From NCBI GenBank assembly GCA_035771175.1, contig CM069607.1, positions 12,024,501 to 12,088,500 on the forward strand: DNA of 64,000 bases, given 5' to 3'. The notes beneath the pieces are model-generated. The model ran no database searches, had not been told where the DNA came from, and saw only the letters and a program-made list of their open reading frames with translations. This DNA is from Paratinospora sagittata (lineage: Eukaryota; Streptophyta; Magnoliopsida; Ranunculales; Menispermaceae). A program made the translations under genes and the position numbers. Shown in pieces: positions 48,211-60,200 of the stretch (position 1 is its first letter; each line of letters opens with the position of its first letter).

Positions 48211-51200
48211 ATGGGGGAAAAGGCAACGAAGTATTTCTCAAAAGACTTCGAGTGGGAAGAGCTGAGAGAAGAGATTGAGAAAGATTGTTCTCTTGCCCAC
48301 CATTTCATTCCTTTCGCACCTTCGGCTTCCCGCACTTCTTCTCCTTGCGATTCAGAGGCATGGAAGAACTTCCACAATCGTCACTTTACCGGCAGATTTT
48401 TCAAGGTTCCTTTCTCTTTCTACCCCATTATTATTATTATTATTGTCTTTTTTTTTTTTTGGATAAGTGTGGGATTTTGTCGAAAAAGAGAAATAAAAAA
48501 GCTATAATCTTTTGTATTTTTTTTTTTAATCTTTAATTTTCTTCACTGTGTTTCGTTTGTTTCTGCAATTTAATTTATTTTTGTTCTTTCCCAGTTGAAT
48601 TAGTTAATCTTTTTTTTTTATGATTTTATTTGGGTTAAAATTGTTCTTTCTTTTTGGGTTTTGTCTAATACTGAATACTTGGAAGCAGGAAAGGCGGTAT
48701 TTATTGAAGGAATTTCCAGAACTAGAACATTGTGATGAGAATTGTAAGCTGTTGGAGGTAGGATGTGGGAATGGAAGCACTGTTCTGCCTATTCTACGGT
48801 ACCCACAATTTGATTCTCTCTCTCTTTTGTTCCTTCAATTTTTTCCAATTCTGAACTGAATTCTTTAGATTATTAAGACTCATGGGATAATTGCTTAATT
48901 TTCCAATGCCTGCCTCAATTCATCTTGTCAATAGTTCTCCAAAACAATGCATATTTAACAGGCTTTGTAGCGTGACGATGCTTACTTATTAGCCAAGATA
49001 GAGTTTAATAAGTAATTCATCTTCGGTGATCATCACCAACCAATTAGGATGTAAGATTCTGTTGTATGTATCCTCTGGAAAAAGCTTGAAATCCATCTCT
49101 TTATACCTTGAATCTTGGGTGTTTAGGGCAATAATTTATAATTCATGGGTCAGATCGTGGATTCTAAAACTTGTGTGTTGTGAAGCCCTACTTGGGCACT
49201 ATTTGTATGATTGTGAAGTTTCGAAATACCAGAACATTATAGAAAGATTAGACAAAGCAAGTTGTGAATATAGTTCCATGTGACTCATGAATTCATGCCA
49301 GGTAACTTATTCCTAATGGCTCTAATTTGCTCTTCCTTAAGAGCATGGTGTTAAAATAAAATTCTTTCGAATTCTATGGTACTTTGATTTTTATTAAGCC
49401 ATTAAATTATGATTTTGGGGTAAATAAAATAAAGAAAACTTGATCAAAATTAGGTACAAAATCTGAATAATTACAAAACTCTTAAAACTTTGTTAGATTT
49501 TCTTTACCTAATGGCAATTTTTTTTTGTGAAGTTTGATTTCTATTTGAAAATGTTCCATCATTCTCTTGTATAATGAGTTGGTGTTAAAGAGTCGCTAGA
49601 GAAAATATATAGATATACTTTAACCTGAAAAAAGAAACAACAATGTTAAGGATTAACTTTGCGCTAATCCACTCAGCAATCTAATTATTTTAGTTTTTTT
49701 AATGAGCCTAAACATATAGAGGGCATAAACAAGTTTCACGTGCATATCAATTATTATTTAGATTATAAATCTTATTTTAAGCAATTCTATTTTATAATTT
49801 AATATGTTTTAAGTCAATTATGCTTATTTGAATATATTTTGAAATATATAATCTTTCAAACATTTTGGTAAAAATTCTGAAAGATTATGCTTATTTGAGT
49901 ATAATCTTGCTAACATTTTGGTAAAAATTCTGCAAACGTCTTTAAGGTGATTTTTCACAAAAGTTTATATATAGTGAATTTGAATTCCTCTAATTAATTC
50001 TTAAGATTTGCTTACTAAAGTTTTGGGCGAAAGTGAAATTTCAATCCATTCATAAGAACTACCACAACTTTTTGTATTTGGTAGAACTGAGCAGGTGGGT
50101 GAAATATGAAACCACCATTGCAGTATTGCACAATATGACTAGCAAATCCCGTATGCTTGGACATGAAGATCTGAACAGAAAAAGTCATTGGTAGGATTAT
50201 AACCACACCAGCATGAGTGCAAAAATCATGGGTAGGAGTAGGACCAGAGTCCAGACCAGCATAAGTACATGACCATAATTGGAAGTCATCGTCATGTCCT
50301 CTGCCACCTCCTTACTTAACAAGTCCATCACGATCTCTTTTGCCGCCTTGATTACAGCCACCATGACCGCTCCAACCTCTCAGCACAACTGATAAAAATT
50401 GATTCTTGTCTGCATACTGGAATATCTGATGAGGATGATCTCTGTGGTCTCAAAATACATAAATAACTACTGAAGCTCTAGGCCACAAGATATTTGAGCA
50501 TGAAGTAAGCTGGATTTCAGAAATAAAATAAAAGAACTGAGAACCATCGAAATTGTCTTGCCTACTCTACATAAGATATATATCCATGGTGATTTTCGCC
50601 TCAATTTTAAGTAGTTATCTTCAAATCTTGTATCATGCTATTGGAGAATACAGAACTGTTGAGATGACCGATATTCAAGTGATTTTGGAACTAGCTTACA
50701 CGTTCTGGCGTCTGGACCTTCTCCCAAATCTGTGTTACTGTACTGAAAAAGAACTCTTACATATTCGCTGCTCCATGCTATTCCACAACCACGTTGTAAT
50801 TTCAGTATTTCTACTTTCTTGGTTGACCAGAGACCTCTAATGCACCAGGCCTAAGTTTTTCCTCTCTAAGATAATTTGTTTACCACAGCTGCAAGGAAAA
50901 ATTTAGCTTATTGAGCATAATTGCTTCCATTAAGCCTGTTGAATTTACCTGAATATTATTATAATCTGCTAAGAATATTAAACTAGATTTAGAGTTATGT
51001 CTAAGCTCATTCCTACATTACACATGACTATTATTAATGAATGCCAAATCTGAAACTCAATAGGTAATGATTGCAGGAACAATATTCACAACAGATCAGA
51101 ATTCCTTGACTAACAACATGGTGATGTGGACCATATGTTGTCATACATTATTTAAAGACAAATGGGCGTAAAACGAACAACTAGTTCTCGCTGTCCATAA

Positions 51201-54200
51201 TTCAATATCTCCTACCAAGATGCACTCTGAAAACAAATCTTTGTTTTAAAATTTCTCCTAGTACGAACAAAATATCACCTAGTGTTACATATGGCTTCAG
51301 ACTGTAAGCAGGGAATCCATGTATTTCAAGCCAATAAAATTCAAAAGAAAAAAAAATAAGAAAAAGAAGAAAATAATAGAAAAATATAGAAATTCTGGTT
51401 TTGCTCGTGTATGGATTATTTTGATTGTGCACAAATAAATTCTGGGACACAAGATTGAGAATTCATGTCTCAATTCTCAATCCTCCCTCTCTTAAAGAGG
51501 GAGTAATATTCAGACAGTTATTTTCAGTTTCAATTCATTGGCTTTAAAGAGAGAGTTCAAAAATATATTTGATTCTGACTCAAAGGGAGATGCATTGGAG
51601 TATTAATGAATAATAAGAGAGTGAGATAGAAATTGGCACATTGAAGGAAAAAACAATAGAACGATCGATTCTATTGTCTACAACAGTTTTGAGTCTATCA
51701 GAATTAAAGCTCCATACTTTTTAGCTACCTTTAGTTAAAGCAAGACTGTGGCCTTCATCCAATAAATTTGGAATAGTGAAGGAATTCATATCTGTTTTCA
51801 GAAAACTGCTAAGAATGGTTGCCGGTAGCCATCTTCTTGGCCAGTTCATCTTGGACTCAGACGGCTCTTGGTTCCCCCTTGAGAAGATGTTGTGAAGGTA
51901 TTATTAGATATTGAAGAGGCCACCCTATCCTTTGTTGGGTGCAAAAAGGTTCAGCAACAATCTTGAAGTTGAGTGAGGCATATTCTCTCCAGAGAGGTTT
52001 TTCCCTTTGTGTTGAGTATGATCTTTGCCCTTTGAAAGCCAGATGTGATTCTAAAGTGTTAGTGTCTATTTGTATCAACAAGGGGGCCATTCCTTGGTGC
52101 ATTTTGCAAGGGATAATGCATATTCTATCGCTCCCTGGTGCAAGCAATATGTCATCCATCACGTATTGGCCTAGAAATGAGGAGTTTTTGACATGATTGC
52201 ACAAATGCCCAACTTTTCAAAATATTGTCATTTCTATTCAACTTTGAGCATTCAAATGACCACATGGCCAGTTGATTTTTTTTTTTTTTTTTTGGTGTCC
52301 ATGTTAGCATGTTCTCAAAAGATATCTTCATCTAAATCATAAAATAAATTAAAAAACAAACGAGTTGCGAACTTGTTACCAAACCTCTTTCGGTTTTTTT
52401 TTTTATTTTATTATTTTTTTAAAGACGAGTTGTGACGCCTTCGTTGTTGCTGGTCCTCCTCCACCACTCTTTTGTAGCTCCTTCTCCTCCGCCATTCTTT
52501 TGCAACTCCTCCGCCATTGAAGGATACCAACAAGCTTTACTCGAATTTCACTATTAAATCACTCATATTTTGAGTTTGTATTCTATGGAGTCTCCAAATC
52601 AAGGTAATTTATTTCTTTTATTTGAAAACCTAGGCTTTGAGTTGTTTTTTCCTTAAATTCTTTGCAATGTATGATATATATATAAACCCTCTAAGAATGC
52701 TTGTTATTGGACACCCAAGAGGATGGGGTGAATTGGGTGTTTCGGCCAATTAAAACAATTATAAACTTATCTTGTGTGTTTCTTAAATTGGTTGAGGCAT
52801 TTATTCAAATAGATCATGTATAATGGTAAAATGCAGAAATTAAATGTAAAGACACAAGATTTTTACGTGGTTTGGAAAGCCTTTTCCTACCTCCATGCTT
52901 AGAGAAACCTTCTCTAGAATTCCACTATCTCGGATTCACTTTAAGGGTGTAAATCAAACCGTTACAAATTGTCTTTTTACAGGTTCAAGACAAATCTATC
53001 ATTTTCCGGGCTAAGGATGAACCTACAAACCCTTTTCAAGATTAAGGGTAAAACTTAAACCTTGATTCCAACCTTGGAATCACAAGTGAACCACAATCAC
53101 TTGACTTGATTTGTTTCAACTAGAAACAAATCAAAAGAGTAAGTACAAAGATTAAAATGTTTGTTCTATGTAAATAGAACAATTACAATGAAGCTCAAGA
53201 GATACAAATTGATTAATACAAGATATAGAATATTAACCTCAAGATTCAAGAGAGACCTTACATCCAATATCAACTCACTTGCATCAATAGTTGCTCAAGA
53301 ATGATTTGAAGAAGCTTTAGATGATGAACACAATGAAAGCTTTGAAAACTTCTTTGATTCAACTGATTTTGATATTTGAAACTTGAAGAATGGAGAAAGA
53401 ACATTGAAAATTTGAAAATCACTCAATCTTCTCTCATTTTTCACTCTCTCAAAGTTAAAATGACTAGAGAGAGTGTATTTATGCTTCCAATAGAAATTAT
53501 AGTTGTTGGATGAAAAATCAAGATCATTTGGATTTCAAAATTTGAAATTTAGAAAGAGAAATTCGTGCTCAAACACATGGAAACACATTTCTCTAGGCAG
53601 AAACACATTTGTGGAAAATGTTCCAGAAAGCTCTTTACTGAAGTGATGGATTTTGTATGCTTCCAGTTGATTGGTTTACACCAGTCTGTTATATTTTGGC
53701 TTAAAACCTTGATTTTTCAAAATTCTACTTTTACATACTTGTTTGGGATTCAAAATACAACTGAGATACATCAATTTTGATGATTTAAACCTTTTGAAAA
53801 CACTTCAAACAAAGATTTGAAGGCTTGATACAAAACAAGTTAAGTTTCAAAAGTTAAAGAATATGAGTTTTTCGAAACAACAAGTAGAGAGGTGATTTTG
53901 ACAAAATTTATGCATAAGTGATTCAAACAAGTTTAAAATAGTTTAAAACCATAAACTAAACATGTTTGAATGCTTAAAAACCATTTTTAAAGAAAAACTA
54001 ATGCATGCATGAATTTTCAAGAAAACTTGAGCAACATGAGTACAAATGGGCTTGCAACCTAAATGAAAGACTATGAAGGTAGACTCATTTTTCTTCATCT
54101 TGACACATCCAAGCCGTGACTTGATCTTCATTTAAACCACTTGATTGGACTTGAACGAGCTTGAATCTTGTATTGACCTTAATTTTGATCTTTGGTGCTG

Positions 54201-57200
54201 AAACATGCTCAATTCAACCATTAGCACCATGGTTATATTGTTTGTTAGCATCAAAACACATAGGAGAATTCTAAATGGAAAACCACTTAGGTCAACACTT
54301 GTGTGTATTGGTTTAATGACATAGTTATCCAATTGGTGTGATTTTCAATTTGAATCATATTTTTTTTAAAAGAAACTAAGGAATAATATATAAGTATAAA
54401 TATGTGTAAAAAAAGGAAAGTTAAAACTTCGCCCGTATACAAAGATAACATGCCATCCAAGGCCCCATCCCTATGAGGTTACAAAATTCCCCCAACCTCT
54501 AAGTCAATCCCCAAAAGCATAACCTTTTAACAACTTGCTATTGACAACCCAAAAAAAGGCTAACAGCTGTGAGTTCTCCCACACTTTAGCCACCAAATAC
54601 ATTTCACCATCAAACACGCATCTATTCCTCTCCTTCCATAAAGACCACAAGACTACCAAACACACCACGTTCCAATGATCTTTCCATGATGATTGAATGC
54701 TATCCATAAAAGGAAAGATGTTGATGTTATCACCTCTAATGGCATCACCATTCATAACCGGGAAGTGGTGACACCACCTTCTCCATACCCCCTTGCATCG
54801 TATGATTCGAGTCGAATTGCACCTACTACGATTCAATTTTTTGAAAAAATTGCAAAACCCCAAAAATCACAAGATTTTTTGTTGAATCGTAAGATTCGAA
54901 TCAAATTGTAAAATTTATTAAAAAATAGTTTAACCCAATCTATGACCTTTTTTTTGTTGATTTTTTCAACTTTAACTCTTTTTTTAACTTCGTTATAACC
55001 CAATAAGACAACCTTGAGCTTTTCAAAATCTTAGATCTGTCTCCATTGCACATATCTAAGAGAGAGACTTTGGTCCCTATTTCTATTACCTTTAATAAGT
55101 TTTTTTTTTTTTTTTTGTTTCCGTCAGAGCAAAAATCCATTTGTGCATAGTTTTTCAAAAGGGAAAAAGTTTCTAAGTATTTGATGGTTTCTAAAGATTA
55201 GAATGCAATTGAAATGATGAATTGTGACCTTACCCTAACCCTATTTTGATGTTTGATGCCTTAAAATCTTTGAAGAATAGTGATATAGATTTTTTTTAAA
55301 GGTTGAGGTTTAGTTTTGAACATTTTGATATGCATTTTACATTAATAAATAATTGTTACGCTATTTCAGATTTTTCCATATTTTTTTGTAGTTTTTTAGA
55401 AAATTGAAAGAAAATCTTACGATTTACGATTCGATTTAAATCCCACCCTTAACGATCTTGTGATTTGATTTCGATTTAACAACTATGGTTTAATCAATGT
55501 ATGATTTAAGGAATGAATCGTGTCTATTGAAGATCTTGATGTGATGTTTGAGTGTTTTACATGCTTAGGGTTTGTGACTTTTTTTTTGTTTATAAAGCAA
55601 AAAAATAGTTGAGAAATCTTGGTAAATTGTTTACCTATATGGCAAGTATTGTGGTAAATTGCTCATTGTCATGGCGGTTAATGCAAACAGTCATGTATTG
55701 CCTCTTGCATTTGCACTTGTAGAAGTGGAATCTTTAGATAATTGGGGCTGATTTCTTAAACAACTCCGTGTTGAAGTAAAGGATAGAGATGACATTTGTT
55801 TAATTAATGACTGTCACAAGGGCAGACTATCTGCTATTAGAGTTGTTGAAATGGTTGGTCTGAATCGAGAACTTATCATAGATTGAATCAAGAAAACAAA
55901 AAAAAACAAAAAAAAAATCACAAACCCTAAGCTTGCATATCCCTTAGACTTTTTTTTTTTTGAGAAGAGAATTTTTTTTTTACTAAAAACTAAAAAAGAG
56001 GTACATATGCAAGGAGCACAAGAGATGCTTAGCAACAAAAACCAACATACAAAGCCCCAGACCACCTCAACTTAGACTAAAGCCTCCCAACATCTAAACC
56101 ATTCCGCAAAGGATGAACCTGCACCCAACTTCAAAGAGCTAATCCAAGAGGCAGCTTCGATTTTAGAATACTCAGTAACCTGTCTCGCATCATTCTTAGA
56201 GTTCTGGAAAATTCTGCAATTGCGTTCATTCCAAATAGACCACATAACAACCATTGACACAATACATCCAATGGACTTACATCTGCTACTAACATTGCTG
56301 ATATGATTAAACAAAAAACAATTTTCACATGAAAGGGGGGCAGAAAACTTGTCAAGCAGTAACCTTTCCCAATCATTCCAAACCTGCAATGAGAACTGAC
56401 AGTTGAAAAACAAATGCCCAATTGTCTCCATATCCTGATAACACAACACACAACATTGGGGTGAAAGATATAAAAAAGGCAAGCGTTTTTGCAACAAATC
56501 TTGAGTACAGAGTCTATTAAGCGCCACGAGCCATCCAAACACTCTAATTATGTTTGGTAGTGAAACTCTCCAAATATGTTGACAGTAGTTGGGATTGGGG
56601 GTAGAATTGTGGTTAGTGATGAAGTCAAAAAGAGATTGGGATGAAAAGGATCCTGAGTTATCAAGCGACCAGAGGAAAGTGTCGCTTGACGAAAGGGAAA
56701 GACGAACATGGCTTATTTTAGATAACAGGGTACAAGTTTCAGCCTCCTCCCTAGGGGTAAGGATTCTTGTGAAATGAAAGTTCCAGGAGGGTTGTTCAAG
56801 GGGTGAGGATGGAAGATGAGTGAGGAACTGGCTAATGGGGGCATTGGGGCAATTAGATATGCGAAACAGTGATGGAAAATGGGACAGTAGGGGTGATCCT
56901 CACATCAAGTATCCTTCCAAAAACGAATTAACTGACCATCGCCAACTTTGGGAATGATGTGTGGGGAAAAAATAGGGTAAAGACTAGAGATAAATTTCCA
57001 TGGGTTTCGGTAGGTAACATGGGAGGCACTTCCAGATAATGACGAACCATACTTGCTGCAAATGATATGAACCCACAAAGCCTCATTCTCTTTCACATGA
57101 ACCGCCATAACCATTTGGCACCAAGAGCCGCATTCCTTTTTTTTAGATTACCAAAATCGAGACCACCAGCTGATTGGGGATTTTGGACATTCTTCCAACT

Positions 57201-60200
57201 AACAAGATGAAAGCTTTTACCACCCTCCCCACCCTTCCAAAAGAAAGTGCGCATCAATCTTTCAATCTTAATAGCAACCACCTCCGGTATTTTGAAGATA
57301 GACAAGTAATAATTTGGCAAGGCCATGAGGACGGCCTTGATAAGCACCAGTCCCCCCCACCCCCTAGAAAGAAAGCTTCTTCTCCAACCACCAAGTCTTC
57401 TCTCCACCGTCGATATCACCGGGTCTCAAAAATCCTCCTTTAACGGGTTTCCATCCAATGGAAGACCAAGATATGACAAAGGCCAAGCTCCCACGTCACA
57501 GCCAACCTTCCTTAACAAGATTGTCAATAATGGTGGAGTCCATGTTAATGCCTACAATTTGACTCTTTGCCATGTTAATATTCAACCCGGAGGTTTTGCA
57601 AAAGCTATGAAGCACCTACAACAAGTTTATTACATTCATCTCACATCCATGTAGGAAAAAGAGGGTGTCATCTGCATATTGGAGGTGAGAGACCTCCACC
57701 CAATCCTTTCCAATGGAGAAACCTTGGACCATATCAGTGTTGTCAAGGTGGTGCCCACGCCCCGCCTAAGCCCCTTGGGTAGTGGCACCGCCTAGACCAC
57801 TGTCTAGGGGGTTTAGGGAGGTCTAAGCAAATATTTTTTTTGAAGGGTTTTTTTAATTTTTTTTTTTTTGTTAAAACCTACAAAATCCTCTCCTTTCTTC
57901 CACTTCAACTTCTGAATTAAATTAATAATTATATATATATATATATATGGAGTGAGGGACCAATGAATAAATAAATACATTTTTCAGGGACCTCTAAATA
58001 AATATTTTATATCCCGCCTACCACCGCCTTTCCTCCTTGACAACACTGGACCATATTACACTGAGGGGCTTTTTGTACAAGGCTCCCCAAGACATCAACA
58101 GCCAGTGTGAAAAGGAAAAGAGATAGGGGATCTCCTTGGCGAAGACCTCTGCTAGCCGCAAACTTTTCCCTTGGCCTCCAGTTTATGATCACAGAGTAGT
58201 TAACTGAACTAATACACCCATAGATCCATCTCCTCCATTTTTCCCCCATCCCTTTATTAAGCATAACATGATCAAGGAAGGCCCAATCAATTGTATCATG
58301 TGCGTTAGCAAAGTCAGCTTTGAAGACAACTCCAGGCTTCTTCAAACAACGATACTCTTCCACTGCCTTGTTAGCAATCAGAATCGCATCAAGAATCTGT
58401 CTATCTTGGACGAAGGCTGACTGACACACACCAATGGTAGTATGAAGAACACTCCGAAGCCTATTAGCCAAAACCTTGACGATAATTTTGTACAGGCTAG
58501 TAACCAAACTTATGGGCCAATAATCAGACACCTTTGCTGAATTTATCTTCTTTGAAATGAGACAAATGTAGGTTTCATTGGTCTTCCTATTGATAACCTC
58601 ATTCTCATGAAAGTCCTCCATCACCTTCATAATGTCGTCTTTTAGGATATGCCATGACTTTTGATAGAATAACATGGTGAAACCATCTGGCCCCGGAGCC
58701 TTGTTGCCATCACAACTAAAGACCGCATTCCTAACCTCTTCCTCCTCAAAAGGCCTCTCAAGAAATCTGCAATCATCATTGGTTATAGGTCTCCAATCAA
58801 TGCCCTCTACACCCCAAGTAGGCTTATCTTGAGCTTTGTAAAGGTTCTTAAAGAACTGAACAATTTCTTCAACCACATCTCTTTCATCCACAATGATGGT
58901 GCCATCAAGTTTTTCAATCTTAGAAATGGAATTCTTTCACTTAGACTTCACATCAAGAGCTTCAACATATATGATTTATTCATTACATCATACATTAAAT
59001 CAATGCACACAAGCATTTTTATAAATTTTCTTATGTCATACATTGCAAAGAATTTAAGGAAAAAAAATCAACTCAAAATCGAGGTTTTCAAATAAAAGAT
59101 ATCATAGATTACCTTGATTTGGAGACTCTCCAAAGAATATGAACTCCAAATAGAAGCGACTTAACAGTGACATTCTGAAAAATCCTGTTGGCATCCTTCA
59201 TTGGCAAAGGTGGAGTGCGGAAGAGTCGTAGAGGAGGAGGAGGAGTCGCAAAAGAGCGGTAGAGGAACTAGAGCAACGACGAAGGAGGAGGAGCAACGAT
59301 AGAGGACGAGCAACGATTCCTTTTTTTTAAGACAAGTTGTTGTTGCGTTTTGCAACCCCAACTAGTCTTTGAAAAAAAAAAAAAAACCAAAACTGGTTTG
59401 GGGCAAATGAGTTTGCTACTCTTTTTTTTATTTTTTTTTTATTTTATGATTTAGATGAAGATACCTTCAATATTGACGTTAATACTGAAGGTATCTTCTC
59501 AAAAGATGCCTTTCACGTGGATGAAAAATAAAAAGAACCATTTAAACAACCCCTTGGCCAGTTGAATGGTCAAAGTTGGGTAGAAATGCAATATTTTGAA
59601 AAGTTTGACATTTGTGATAATTGTTTGCCTGAATTGAGCAATCATGTCAAAACTCCTAGAAATAAGAATTGTCTAGCAAATGCTCTAGCAGCTTATAAAG
59701 GAGAACAAATTTTGCGTCATGGGGATTTTCATGTAAGCCTATTCTAATAGCTGAGAAATATTTTCTCAAGAAAATGTTGTTTTCTTGAGAAATAATTTCT
59801 CAAGCAATTTTTTTAAGAAAATTTTCTCATAATTATTTGATTGTGCATGAAAAAATATTTTTTACACAAGTAAAATACAAAGAAAATGAGAAATAAAAAG
59901 TTTTATGGAATATAAATATGAACATAATCAATAACACTAAAGATTTTCTTACAAGAAAATTAAGTTTTGTCACCTTTTTTGGGTGAGAAGATAAGGGGGT
60001 TGAGAAAATTTTCCTCGAGAAAATGTTGCCAATCAAACACACAACTTTTTTTTTTTTTAGAAAATCTTTTATTTTCTCGAAAAAATTACAATTTTCTCAC
60101 CTATCGAATAAGTCCCAAATCTTTATGATGTAATGCTCTTGATTACCTTCTCTTATCAATTCGATTTCTTTATTTATCCAAAAAAGAACAAAAGAGGAAA

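Larger units (their letters stand above)
55952..58939 (-). mobile_element. LINE-B: 5'-truncated LINE, same family as LINE-A
   Basis: Poly(A) (T run from about 55950) and a zf-RVT-to-RT segment on the minus strand match LINE-A in order. Similarity to LINE-A stops near 58939, inside the linker before the reverse transcriptase, so the endonuclease and ORF1 are missing. CTTAGACTT occurs at 55943-55951, just before the poly(T), and again at 58940-58948, just after the truncation point. This is a 9-bp target duplication as left by target-primed reverse transcription. It carries a hAT MITE at 57736-58048. Confidence 0.82.
52181..59656. mobile_element. MULE-type DNA transposon, 7.5 kb, with long TIRs
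   Basis: Both ends start GGAGTTTT(T)GACATGATTGC when read inwards. The 9-bp flanks TAGAAATGA (52172-52180) and TAGAAATAA (59657-59665) differ at one position; a 9-bp duplication is typical of Mutator-like elements. The terminal inverted repeats are long (left 52181 to about 52675, right about 59030-59656), with shared blocks such as 'cttttcaaaatattg', 'ttagatgaagata' and 'ttgatttggagact'. A MULE transposase fragment lies inside at 55650-55860. The interior also holds a copia-like LTR, a LINE remnant and LINE-B, so the original element was much shorter. It has no intact transposase. Confidence 0.75.

Noticed and set aside
51857..52204. 115-codon minus-strand frame
   Set aside because: It lies opposite the RNase H frame, which has a better family match, and part of it runs into the MULE end.
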